DNA from: Microbacterium terrae | GTDB taxonomy: Bacteria; Actinomycetota; Actinomycetes; Actinomycetales; Microbacteriaceae | NCBI RefSeq assembly: GCF_017831975.1 | Contig: NZ_JAFDSS010000001.1 | Location: 992,001-1,056,000, forward strand | Direction: 5' to 3' | DNA: 64,000 nucleotides | Shown here: in pieces, positions 16,956 through 24,559 of the stretch | Numbering within the stretch: position 1 is the stretch's first letter | Layout: the number at the start of each line of letters is the position of its first letter | The notes under the pieces: model-generated | What the model was told of the DNA's origin: nothing | Databases searched by the model: none | What the model saw: the letters and a program-made list of their open reading frames with translations, nothing else | Made by a program: the position numbers and the translations under genes

Positions 16956-18104
16956 TCAGCGACCCGAGACGGCGGCGACGGATGCCGCGACCGCGTCGGC
17001 GACCGCATCGAGGGGATGCCGCCAGGAGTGCGGGAGGGTGAACCGCACCGCGGTCTGCGCCACCTCGGGGGCGATGCCCATCGCGATCAGCACGTGCGAG
17101 GGCTCGTCGCTTCCCGCCGCGCACGCGGATCCGCTGGAGGAGACGACGCCGCGCCGCTCGAGTTCGAGCAGCACCGCTTCGCCGCTCGTGCCCGCGAACG
17201 TGAAGCTCGCCGTGCCCGGCAGGCGCCGCACCGGGTCGCCCGTGAGCGCGGCCGACGGCACCGCCGCGAGCACCCGCGCGACGAACGCGTCGCGCAGAGT
17301 CGCCACCCGCGCGGCAGCCTCGGCGCGCTCGGACTCGGCGAGGTCGAGGGCGGTGGCGAAGCCGACGGCCCCCGCGACGTCTTCGGTGCCCGAGCGGCGC
17401 CCGCGCTCCTGACCTCCGCCGTGCAGCAGCGGCTCGAGAGGGATGCGGCCGCGCACGCCGAGAACCCCCGTGCCCTTCGGCGCGCCGAGCTTGTGCCCGG
17501 CGAGCGAGATCGCGTCGAAGCCGAGGTCGGCGACCGACAGGGGGAGCCAGCCGGCGGCCTGCACGGCGTCGAGGTGCAGCGCCACGCCGCGCGCACGGAC
17601 TGCGGCGGCGAGGGCCGCGGCATCCTGGATCGTGCCGACCTCGTTGTTCGCGTAGCCGATGCTCACGAGCGCGGTGTCGTCACGGACGACGGCGGCGAGG
17701 TCATCGGCACTCACCCGGCCGACCGCGTCCACGGGCACGTGGGTGACTTCGAAGCCGTGCACGCGGCGCAGGTGGTCGACGGACTCGAGCACCGACTCGT
17801 GCTCGATGGGGGTGGTGACGACGTGCCGCTTGCCCGCGTTCAGGGCGGCCGCGACGGCGATGCCCTTCACGGCGGTGTTGTTGGCCTCGGTGCCGCCCGA
17901 CGTGAAGACGATGTCGCCGGCCCGCATGCCGAGCACCCGCGCCACCCGCGCTCGGGCGTCGGCGAGCGCCTCGGCCGCCGCTTCTCCGACCGTGTGGTGG
18001 CTCGACGGGTTGCCGAACCACCGCGTGAGGTACGGCGTCATCGCCTCGAGCACCTCGGCGCGCACGGGCGTGGTCGCCGCGTTGTCGAGGTAGAGCGTCG
18101 TCAT
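16956..18104 (-). CDS. Cysteine desulfurase of the NAD operon (NifS/IscS-like)
   Basis: 382 aa PLP enzyme. LDNAATTPVRAEVLEAM is the family N-terminus, the Schiff-base lysine is in ISLAGHKLGAPKGTG, and the catalytic cysteine is in SSGSACAAGSDEPSHVL. It lies 16 bp after nadC at the end of nrtR-nadA-nadB-nadC. The likely job is to mobilise sulfur for the [4Fe-4S] cluster of NadA, as proposed for NadS proteins elsewhere. A general role in Fe-S or thiolation chemistry cannot be excluded. Confidence 0.9.
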   Translation of the reverse strand: MTTLYLDNAATTPVRAEVLEAMTPYLTRWFGNPSSHHTVGEAAAEALADARARVARVLGMRAGDIVFTSGGTEANNTAVKGIAVAAALNAGKRHVVTTPIEHESVLESVDHLRRVHGFEVTHVPVDAVGRVSADDLAAVVRDDTALVSIGYANNEVGTIQDAAALAAAVRARGVALHLDAVQAAGWLPLSVADLGFDAISLAGHKLGAPKGTGVLGVRGRIPLEPLLHGGGQERGRRSGTEDVAGAVGFATALDLAESERAEAAARVATLRDAFVARVLAAVPSAALTGDPVRRLPGTASFTFAGTSGEAVLLELERRGVVSSSGSACAAGSDEPSHVLIAMGIAPEVAQTAVRFTLPHSWRHPLDAVADAVAASVAAVSGR

Positions 18105-18120
18105 GGCTGCCGTCCCGTGG

Positions 18121-18978
18121 TCAGGACGCGTCGATGCGCACGTCGAGTCCCAGGTCGAGGGCCCGGGCGGAGTGGGTGAGGGCGCCCACCGAGATGACGT
18201 CGACGCCGGTCTCGGCGATCGCGCGCACGGTGTCGAGGTTCACCCCGCCGGATGCCTCCACCGTCGCCCGACCGGCGACCTGGGCGACGCCGGTGCGCAG
18301 GTCGGCGAGCGAGAAGTTGTCGAGCATGATCGTGCCGATGCCCGCGGCGAGCACCGGCTCGATCTGCTCGAGTCGGTCGATCTCGACCTCGATGTGGGTG
18401 GTGTGGGGGAGGCGGTCCTTCGCCGCGCGGAGCGCGTCGGTGATGGAGGCGCCGCCCCGCGTGAGCACCGCGAGGTGGTTGTCCTTCGCCATGACTGCGT
18501 CCGACAGCGTTGCGCGATGGTTGCGCCCGCCCCCGTCGCGCACGGCCTGCCGCTCGAACGCACGCAGCCCGGGCGTGGTCTTGCGCGTGTCGGCGATGCG
18601 TGCCGATGTGTGCCCGACCTCGGCGACGAAGCGCGCGGTGAGCGTCGCGATGCCCGACATGCGCTGCGCGAAGTTCAGGCCGATGCGCTCGGCAGTGAGC
18701 ACGGCTCGCGCGGGGCCCGACACCACCGCGAGCACGGCGCCGGGCTCGAACCGGTCGCCGTCTGCGACGACGAGGCGCACGTCGATGGCCGGATCGGTCA
18801 GGCGGAACGCGGCGGCGAACACCGCCCCGCCGCTGAAGACGCCGGACTCGCGTGCCACGAGGTCGGCGCTCGCGAGCGCATCTTCTGGGATGAGGTACTC
18901 GCTCGTGATGTCGCCCCACGGGGCGTCCTCTTCGAGGGCTGCGCCGACGACGCGCTCGATGACGGTGGGGGTCAGCAT
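18121..18978 (-). CDS. nadC: Nicotinate-nucleotide pyrophosphorylase (carboxylating), NadC
   Basis: 285 aa, the standard length. It converts quinolinate and PRPP to nicotinate mononucleotide, CO2 and PPi. Visible motifs include LNFAQRMSGIATLT, the substrate-binding IADTRKTTPGLRAFE, VRDGGGRNHRATLSD and the C-terminal IMLDNFSLAD and VEASGGVNLDTV. The ATG overlaps the end of nadB by 7 bp, so translation is probably coupled. It is the third biosynthetic gene of the operon. Confidence 0.95.
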   Translation of the reverse strand: MLTPTVIERVVGAALEEDAPWGDITSEYLIPEDALASADLVARESGVFSGGAVFAAAFRLTDPAIDVRLVVADGDRFEPGAVLAVVSGPARAVLTAERIGLNFAQRMSGIATLTARFVAEVGHTSARIADTRKTTPGLRAFERQAVRDGGGRNHRATLSDAVMAKDNHLAVLTRGGASITDALRAAKDRLPHTTHIEVEIDRLEQIEPVLAAGIGTIMLDNFSLADLRTGVAQVAGRATVEASGGVNLDTVRAIAETGVDVISVGALTHSARALDLGLDVRIDAS

Positions 18979-20807
18979 GCGATGGCCTCTCGGGTGTCGG
19001 CTGCCGGGACGGGTGCAGCGGACGGATCGTCGGAGCGGAAGTGCGCACCCACCGACCCTCGCCGGGCGCGGGCTGCGGCGACGAGCGCCGCCGCCACGAG
19101 CAGCAGGTTCTCGTCCTCGAAGTCGTGTTCGCTGTGCGGCGCGCGGGCTTCGCCCTGCCAGCCGGCGATGACGGACGCCGCGTGCGCGAGTCCCGATTCG
19201 TCTCTGACGAGCCCGGCGTGCTCCCACAGCAGATCCTGCAGGGCGCGGCGGGAGAACGCGGGGGCGCGTTTCGTCTCGCTGCGCTCGCTCAACGACCGCG
19301 TGGGGGTGCCCTGCTCGCTCAACGACCGTGTGGGGGTGCTCTGCTCGCTCGACGACCGTGTGGGGGTGCTCTGCTCGCTCGACGACCGTGTGGGGGTGCT
19401 CTGCTCGCTCGACGACCGTGTGGGGGTGCTCTGCTCGCTCGACGACCGTGTGGGGGTGCTCTGCTCGCTCGACGACCGTGTGGGGGTGCTCTGCTCGCTC
19501 AGCGACCGAGTGGGGGTGCCCTGGTCGCTCGACGACCGCGTGGGGGTGCCGGGCGCGTTCGACGAGGGCGGTGCCGCGGGTGCGATCCACGCGCCCGACG
19601 CGGCGTCGGCGGCGATCGCGTCGCCCGCCCGCGCCCCGAACACCGCGCCCTCGAGCAGCGAGTTCGAGGCGAGGCGGTTGGCCCCGTGCACGCCGGTGCG
19701 CGCCGTCTCGCCGACGGCGTAGAGCCCCGGCAGGGTGGTGCGTCCGTCGAGATCGGTGACGACCCCGCCCATCAGGTAATGCGCCGCGGGCGTCACCGGC
19801 ACCGGCTCGAGGGCCCAGTCGAGTCCGCGGTCGTGCACCGCGGCGTCGATCGTGGGGAAGCGGCGGGCGAGGAACGCGGCGCGCTCGGCGGCATCGGTCG
19901 AGTGCAGGTGTGTCGCGTCGAGGCGCACGGGCCGGCCGCCCTGCTCGATCATGCGGCGGGCGATGGCGCGTGCCACGACGTCGCGGGGGGCGAGTTCTCC
20001 GTCGGGGTGGTCGTCGAACGCGAAGCGCCTGCCGTCGTCGTCGATCAGGGTGGCGCCCTCACCGCGCACGGCCTCCGACACGAGGAACGAGTCGCCCACG
20101 GCGAGCACCGTGGGGTGGAACTGGAAGAACTCGAGGTCTGCCACCGCGGCGCCCGCGCGCATCGCGGCGGCGATGCCGTCGCCCGTGGCGACCTCGGGAT
20201 TCGTGGAGTGGGAGTAGAGCTCGCCGGCGCCGCCCGTGGCGAGCACCACCGCGTCGGCGTCGAGGCGCACGCGACGGCCGGGCGCCGCGGCGGTCTCGCC
20301 GACGATCAGATCGACGCCGCCCACGCGCCCGGCGTCCGTCACCAGGCCGACGAGGAACGCGTGCTCGACCACGTCGACCCTGCTGGCGCGCAGCGCCGCC
20401 ACGAGGGCGCGCTCGATCACGGTGCCGGTCGCGTCGCCGCCCGCGTGCAGGATGCGGGGGTAGGAGTGCGCAGCCTCGAGCCCCTTGACGAAGGCGCCCG
20501 CGCCGTCGCGGTCGAATGCGACGCCGAGTGCGATGAGCTCGCGGATGCGGTCGGGTCCCTCGTCGACGAGCACCTGCACCGCCGCGGGATCGCTGAGGCC
20601 CGCTCCGGCGACGAGGGTGTCGCGCACGTGATCTGCGGCGCGGTCGTCGTCGAACATCACGCCCGCGATGCCGCCCTGGGCGAAGCGGGTGTTCGCGTGC
20701 TCGAGCACGTCCTTCGTCACGAGCGTCACGCGGCAGCCGCGCTCGACGGCGTGGAGGGCGACGGTGAGCCCTGCGATGCCCGAGCCGACCACGACGGCGT
20801 GCGTCAT
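18972..20807 (-). CDS. nadB: L-aspartate oxidase NadB with in-frame decapeptide repeat insertion
   Basis: 611 aa; family members are usually about 520-540. NadB oxidises L-aspartate to iminoaspartate using FAD, feeding NadA. The FAD site is VVGSGIAGLTVALHAVE, the capping region shows NTRFAQGGIAGVM, and the signature near the active site is HGANRLASNSLLEGAVFGA. Directly after this core, residues about 416-506 are nine tandem copies of a decapeptide related to TRSSSEQSTP, followed by the normal helical C-terminal domain (RRALQDLLWEHAGLVRDESG). Without the repeat the protein would be about 521 aa. The ATG overlaps the nadA stop (ATGA). Confidence 0.95.
   Translation of the reverse strand: MTHAVVVGSGIAGLTVALHAVERGCRVTLVTKDVLEHANTRFAQGGIAGVMFDDDRAADHVRDTLVAGAGLSDPAAVQVLVDEGPDRIRELIALGVAFDRDGAGAFVKGLEAAHSYPRILHAGGDATGTVIERALVAALRASRVDVVEHAFLVGLVTDAGRVGGVDLIVGETAAAPGRRVRLDADAVVLATGGAGELYSHSTNPEVATGDGIAAAMRAGAAVADLEFFQFHPTVLAVGDSFLVSEAVRGEGATLIDDDGRRFAFDDHPDGELAPRDVVARAIARRMIEQGGRPVRLDATHLHSTDAAERAAFLARRFPTIDAAVHDRGLDWALEPVPVTPAAHYLMGGVVTDLDGRTTLPGLYAVGETARTGVHGANRLASNSLLEGAVFGARAGDAIAADAASGAWIAPAAPPSSNAPGTPTRSSSDQGTPTRSLSEQSTPTRSSSEQSTPTRSSSEQSTPTRSSSEQSTPTRSSSEQSTPTRSSSEQSTPTRSLSEQGTPTRSLSERSETKRAPAFSRRALQDLLWEHAGLVRDESGLAHAASVIAGWQGEARAPHSEHDFEDENLLLVAAALVAAARARRGSVGAHFRSDDPSAAPVPAADTREAIAC
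19291..19560 (-). repeat. Tandem 30-bp minisatellite inside nadB (nine units)
   Basis: Nine contiguous 30-bp units begin at 19291, 19321, 19351, 19381, 19411, 19441, 19471, 19501 and 19531. The five units from 19351 to 19500 are identical; the outer units differ at a few bases. Each unit contains CTCGACGACCGTGTGGGGGT. Because 30 is a multiple of three, the nadB frame stays open and reads TRSSSEQSTP on the minus strand. The flank at about 19266-19290 reads as SERSETKR in the protein and resembles a repetitive intergenic element I recall from Microbacteriaceae genomes. Confidence 0.97.
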
Positions 20808-22153
20808 GCCCGCTTCCCCGTGGTCTCGACGCGGCCCGCCGGCGGCTTGGCGGCGAGCATCCGCTCGAGCGCGAGGCGCCCCGGCTCGGCGACGTCGGCG
20901 GGCACCTCGATGCGGTTGACGACCTCGCCGGCGACGAGGCTCTCGAGCACCCACGCGAGGTAGCCGGGGTGGATGCGGTACATCGTGGAGCACGGGCAGA
21001 CCACGGGGTCGAGGCAGAAGATCTCGTGCTGCGGATGCTGCGCCGCCAGGCGCTGCACGAGGTTGACCTCGGTGCCGATGGCGAACGTCGTCGGCTCGGT
21101 GGCGCCCTCGATCGCCTTGCGGATGTAGTCGGTGGACCCCGCCTCGTCGGCGGCGTCGACGACCTCCATGGGGCACTCGGGGTGCACGATGACGCGCACA
21201 CCGGGGTGCTCGGCGCGGGCCTTGTCGATCTGCTCGACGCTGAAGCGGCGGTGCACCGAGCAGAAGCCGTGCCAGAGGATCACGCGGGCGTCGTCGAGCG
21301 TGTCGGCATCCGAGCCGCCGAAGGGCTTCCGGGGGTTCCACATCGGCATCTGCTCGAGCGGCACGCCCATCGCCTTGGCCGTGTTGCGGCCGAGGTGCTG
21401 GTCGGGGAAGAACAGCACGCGACGACCGCGCTCGAAGGCCCACTCGAGCACCGTGCGGGCGTTCGACGACGTGCAGACGATGCCGCCGTGCCGGCCGACG
21501 AAGCCCTTGATGTCGGCAGACGAGTTCATGTAGGTCACGGGGATGACGGGCACGAGGCCGTCGGCGTCCTTCGCGTCCATATCGCCGTACACGTCGGCGA
21601 GCTGCTCCCAGCACTCCTCGACCTGGTCGATGTCGGCCATGTCGGCCATCGAGCAGCCGGCGGCGAGGTTCGGGAGGATCACCGCCTGCTCGGGCCGCGA
21701 GAGCAGGTCGGCAGTCTCGGCCATGAAGTGCACGCCGCAGAACACGATCGCCTCCGCGTCGGGGTGCTCGAGCGCCGCATTCGCGAGCTGGAACGAGTCG
21801 CCCACGTAGTCGGCGTGACGCACGACCTCCTCGCGCTGGTAGAAGTGGCCGAGCACGACGACGCGCTCGCCTAGCGTCTGCTTCGCGGCCCGGATACGTG
21901 CGTCCAGCTCGTCCTCGCCCGCCTCGCGGTACTCGCGCGGAAGCTCGCCCTGCCGGGGCGACCCGGTGGGGATGACGTCGCCCATCGACGACCCGGGGCC
22001 GTACCCGGGTCGTGTGTCGAAGTCCCACGGGCCGGCGGCGAGGTCGGTGTTGCAGGTCTCGCCGGTCGTCGACCCGGCGACGATGGCCTGGATCGCGTGG
22101 TCGACGGACGCGTCGACCGGACGGGGCTGAAGGGCGATGTTCACAGCGGACAT
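20804..22153 (-). CDS. nadA: Quinolinate synthase NadA
   Basis: 449 aa, the long actinobacterial form with about 75 extra N-terminal residues. It condenses iminoaspartate with dihydroxyacetone phosphate to quinolinate and needs a [4Fe-4S] cluster. Cysteines in the expected regions are in VFCGVHFMAETADLL, VIVHPECPMEVVDAA and CPCSTMYRIHPGYLAWV. Substrate-binding elements VVLGHFYQREEVVRHADYVG and PVTYMNSSADIKGFVG are also clear. The ATG lies 22 bp after nrtR and the stop overlaps nadB, so it is the first biosynthetic gene of the operon. Confidence 0.96.
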   Translation of the reverse strand: MSAVNIALQPRPVDASVDHAIQAIVAGSTTGETCNTDLAAGPWDFDTRPGYGPGSSMGDVIPTGSPRQGELPREYREAGEDELDARIRAAKQTLGERVVVLGHFYQREEVVRHADYVGDSFQLANAALEHPDAEAIVFCGVHFMAETADLLSRPEQAVILPNLAAGCSMADMADIDQVEECWEQLADVYGDMDAKDADGLVPVIPVTYMNSSADIKGFVGRHGGIVCTSSNARTVLEWAFERGRRVLFFPDQHLGRNTAKAMGVPLEQMPMWNPRKPFGGSDADTLDDARVILWHGFCSVHRRFSVEQIDKARAEHPGVRVIVHPECPMEVVDAADEAGSTDYIRKAIEGATEPTTFAIGTEVNLVQRLAAQHPQHEIFCLDPVVCPCSTMYRIHPGYLAWVLESLVAGEVVNRIEVPADVAEPGRLALERMLAAKPPAGRVETTGKRA

Positions 22154-22175
22154 GTCGGGCTCGATTCGTGCGGGG

Positions 22176-22901
22176 TCAATGGCGTCCGCCGAGCGGGCCG
22201 CGGTCGGCGAGCTCGGCTTCCTGGTTGTCGCGGTACAGTCGCGCGGGGCGATGACTGCCCGTGCGGAAGCGGTCGGTGGGGATGAGGGTGCCGGAGTTCT
22301 CGACCTGGCGTCGGAAGTTGGCGGGGTCGAGCCGCCTGCCGAGGATCGACTCGTACACCTCGCGCAGCTCGGCGAGGGTGAACTCATCGCCGAGCAAGCC
22401 GTGCGCGATGCGGCTGTAGCCGACCTTGTTGCGCAGGCGCCAGAGGGCGTAGTCGACGATCCCGTTGTGGTCGAAGGCCAGGGGAGGAAGGTCTGCCGCG
22501 TCGAACCAGGCGACGTTCTCGACGTCGTCGACGATCTCGTCGGGACGGATGAGCGCCCAATACACGATCGACACGACCCGCGTGGGGGAGCGGTCGACGG
22601 CTCCGAAGGCGTACAGCTGCTCGAGATAGCTGGGCGCCAGGCCGGTCGTCTCGGCGAGGGTTCGGGATGCCGCGCCGTCGAGGTCTTCGGCGATGTCGAG
22701 CCAGCCGCCCGGGAGTGCCCAGAGGCCTTGGTGGGGATCGCGCGTGCGTCTGACGAGGGGGATGGCGACCTGAACCCGATCGGTGCCCGCCACGCGACGC
22801 AGCGTGAAGATCACCGTCGAAACCGCGACGCGCGTGACGTCGTCGCCGGCGCCGGACGTGCCGGACGGGGCGAGGGCGGGTGCATCGCTGGTTCTTGTCA
22901 T
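22176..22901 (-). CDS. nrtR: NrtR-family transcriptional regulator of NAD synthesis (NUDIX + winged helix)
   Basis: About 241 aa. The N-terminal NUDIX domain has the box GGWLDIAEDLDGAASRTLAE followed by TTGL. In the catalytic REUxEExGU signature, two acidic residues are replaced (RT for RE, ET for EE), as in NrtR proteins that bind ADP-ribose or NAD-derived ligands rather than hydrolyse them. The C-terminal winged helix includes LLGDEFTLAELREVYESILG and LDPANFRRQVE. It is the first gene of nrtR-nadA-nadB-nadC-cysteine desulfurase. An AAAGG site fits the ATG at 22901 best; ATGs at 22904, 22922 and 22925 are in frame. Confidence 0.9.
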   Translation of the reverse strand: MTRTSDAPALAPSGTSGAGDDVTRVAVSTVIFTLRRVAGTDRVQVAIPLVRRTRDPHQGLWALPGGWLDIAEDLDGAASRTLAETTGLAPSYLEQLYAFGAVDRSPTRVVSIVYWALIRPDEIVDDVENVAWFDAADLPPLAFDHNGIVDYALWRLRNKVGYSRIAHGLLGDEFTLAELREVYESILGRRLDPANFRRQVENSGTLIPTDRFRTGSHRPARLYRDNQEAELADRGPLGGRH

Positions 22902-22923
22902 CATGACCTTTACTGTCGCCATC

Positions 22924-22929
22924 ATCTTA
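22924..22929 (-). promoter_or_regulatory. -10 box of the nrtR-nadABC operon
   Basis: On the minus strand TAAGAT would place the transcript start near 22917, upstream of the AAAGG site and the ATG at 22901. The palindromic operator abuts it directly on the upstream side. Confidence 0.5.
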
Positions 22930-22944
22930 GTGTCACTGTGACAC
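22930..22944. promoter_or_regulatory. nrtR operator: Probable NrtR operator (perfect palindrome GTGTCACTGTGACAC)
   Basis: GTGTCA and TGACAC flank CTG as a perfect inverted repeat. It occupies the spacer between -35 and -10 of the nrtR-nad operon promoter, an ideal place for repression. That NrtR itself binds here is inferred from position; the match to published NrtR motifs was not tested. Confidence 0.65.
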
Positions 22945-23086
22945 GAAGGGCAAACCCGGCCGTCACGCGCCGCACGCGGAGACGTTCGGCGCCGTCCCAG
23001 GAAGCGGACAATAAAGTTGGGCATCCCGGAAGCGACGCGACCGGCCGAGACCCGCCACCTGACCGAGACCGACCGAGGAGAGCGCC

Positions 23087-24259
23087 GTGATCGTCGTCGA
23101 CGTGATCCTGATCGCGCTCCTCATCCTCGCCCTCGCCGCTGGCGGGTCGCGCGGGTTCGTCGGCAGCCTCGGCCTGATCGTCGGCCTCGTGCTCGGCGGA
23201 GCCGCCGCCTTCTGGCTCATCCCGATCGTCAACGACGCGCTCCCGCTCCCCGAATGGCGGCCGATCGTCGTCCTCATCGGCATCCTCGTCCTCCTGATCG
23301 GCGGCGCTTCCCTGGGTGCGGCAGTCGGCGACGCCCTGCGCCGCGGAGTCGAGCGCACGCCGCTGCGCGTCGTCGACCGGATCCTCGGCGCGGTCGTCGG
23401 CGTGGTCGCCGCGGCGCTGTCGATGGCGCTCGTCGGCGCGAGTCTCGCGACGGTCGGCATGCCCGTGATCTCGTCGGCGATCGCATCCTCGCGCGTCCTC
23501 GGCGCCATCGACGCGCTGACGCCGGAGCCCGTCGATCGCGCGCTCGCCGAGGTGCGCGGTGTCGTGCTCGACGCGGGCCTTCCGGCCCTCGGCGATCTGC
23601 TGGGAACCGCCGAGACGCCGGTGCTCGCCACGGTCGACCTCGATGATCCCGAGCTCGCGGCGGCCGCGGCATCCGTCGCCCGTGTCTCGGGCACCGCGTA
23701 CGCGTGCGGCACCAGCTCGACCGGCAGCGGCTTCGTGATCGCCGCCGACCGCATCGTCACGAACGCCCACGTCGTCGCCGGTGTCGACGCCCCCGTCGTC
23801 GAGCTCCCCGGGCTGGAGGCGCGCGAGGGACGGATCGTGTACTTCGACCCGATCGACGACCTCGCCGTGATCGCCGTGGACCGGCTGGGCGCCGGCGCTC
23901 TCGACCTCGCTCCCACCGCCGCAGCGGGCACCCCCGCCGCGGTGCAGGGGTATCCGCTCGGCGGACCGTTCACGATGGTCCCGGCCGGCGTGGTGTCGGT
24001 CGGCTCGGCGTCGGTCCCCGACATCTACGACTCCTCCATGGCGTTCCGCGAGATCTACGCCCTCCAGGCGGAGATCCGCCCCGGCAACTCGGGCGGGCCG
24101 CTCCTCACCGGCGACGGCGAGGTGATCGGGCTCGTGTTCGCCCGGTCGGAGGACGACCCCGAGCGCGGATACGCGATGACGATGGCCGAGCTCGACCCGG
24201 TGATCGATCAGGCAGCCGGCCTCCGCACCGCCGTCTCGACGGGCGACTGCACCGGCTGA
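23087..24259 (+). CDS. MarP-like membrane serine protease (CvpA domain + trypsin-like domain)
   Basis: 390 aa. Residues 1-115 form a four-helix CvpA/colicin V production-like membrane domain (VIVVDVILIALLILALA start; GSLGLIVGLVLGGAAAFWLI). Residues about 200-385 form a trypsin-like periplasmic protease with the triad His in VTNAHVVAG, Asp in FDPIDDLAVIAV and Ser in RPGNSGGPLL. A cysteine pair (YACGTSS and GDCTG) matches the disulfide position known from mycobacterial MarP (Rv3671c), which supports acid and oxidative stress resistance. The GTG start has a GAGGAG site. TAAAGT at 23012-23017 is a possible -10. Confidence 0.9.
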   Translation: MIVVDVILIALLILALAAGGSRGFVGSLGLIVGLVLGGAAAFWLIPIVNDALPLPEWRPIVVLIGILVLLIGGASLGAAVGDALRRGVERTPLRVVDRILGAVVGVVAAALSMALVGASLATVGMPVISSAIASSRVLGAIDALTPEPVDRALAEVRGVVLDAGLPALGDLLGTAETPVLATVDLDDPELAAAAASVARVSGTAYACGTSSTGSGFVIAADRIVTNAHVVAGVDAPVVELPGLEAREGRIVYFDPIDDLAVIAVDRLGAGALDLAPTAAAGTPAAVQGYPLGGPFTMVPAGVVSVGSASVPDIYDSSMAFREIYALQAEIRPGNSGGPLLTGDGEVIGLVFARSEDDPERGYAMTMAELDPVIDQAAGLRTAVSTGDCTG

Positions 24260-24273
24260 CGGGCCTCGGCCGG

Positions 24274-24279
24274 TATGCT
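24274..24279 (+). promoter_or_regulatory. Promoter -10 box of the gcv operon
   Basis: TATGCT lies just upstream of the riboswitch; transcription would start near 24286, giving a leader of about 275 nt before gcvT. No convincing -35 was seen. Confidence 0.5.
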
Positions 24280-24304
24280 GGCGGGGCAACCGAATATCCG
24301 GCCA

Positions 24305-24510
24305 GTGACCCGTGCGGGAGAGCCTCGACCACGTCGAGCACCGAAGGAGCAAGCCTCCCCGCCAATCTCTCAGGTACCGCGTACCGCACGGGAAGGCCGA
24401 CTCTGGAAAGCGATCCGCCGCGAGCGGCGGGTCCGCCGACGGTGAAAGCACCTCCGCCCTTGACTCAGCGGGCGGGATGCGAAACTCTCAGGCCCATGAC
24501 AGAGGGGGAG
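24305..24510 (+). promoter_or_regulatory. gcvT riboswitch: Tandem glycine riboswitch (two aptamers)
   Basis: Aptamer 1 spans about 24311-24390: its P1 stem pairs CGTGCGG (24311-24317) with CCGCACG (24384-24390), and the core contains GGGAGAGCC, CCGAAGGAGCAA and CTCTCAGG. Aptamer 2 spans about 24391-24506 with CTCTGGAAAG, CGGTGAAAGCACC and a second AACTCTCAGGCCCATGACAG. This two-aptamer order before gcvTHP is the classic glycine sensor. With the promoter it fills the 300-bp gap between the protease and gcvT. Confidence 0.93.
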
Positions 24511-24557
24511 TTCTCCGGCGTCAGCAGACGTCCGACCGATCATCGACGGGAGAACTC
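24508..24557 (+). promoter_or_regulatory. Riboswitch expression platform: anti-RBS stem for gcvT
   Basis: GAGTTCTCC (24508-24516) is perfectly complementary to GGAGAACTC (24549-24557). The latter contains the gcvT ribosome-binding site GGGAGAA, just before the ATG at 24560. When this stem forms, the site is hidden. Overlap of the left arm with the end of aptamer 2 suggests glycine binding competes with the stem. Confidence 0.75.
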
Positions 24558-24559
24558 TC

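Noticed and set aside
19291..19560. The regular repeat as a CRISPR array
   Set aside because: The units are directly contiguous with no spacers, and no cas genes are nearby; it is a coding minisatellite.
19041..20963. A plus-strand open frame of 640 codons antisense to nadB
   Set aside because: It arises because the 30-bp repeat and the G+C bias keep all frames open; its translation is Arg/Gly-rich with no domain, while the minus strand encodes clear NadB.
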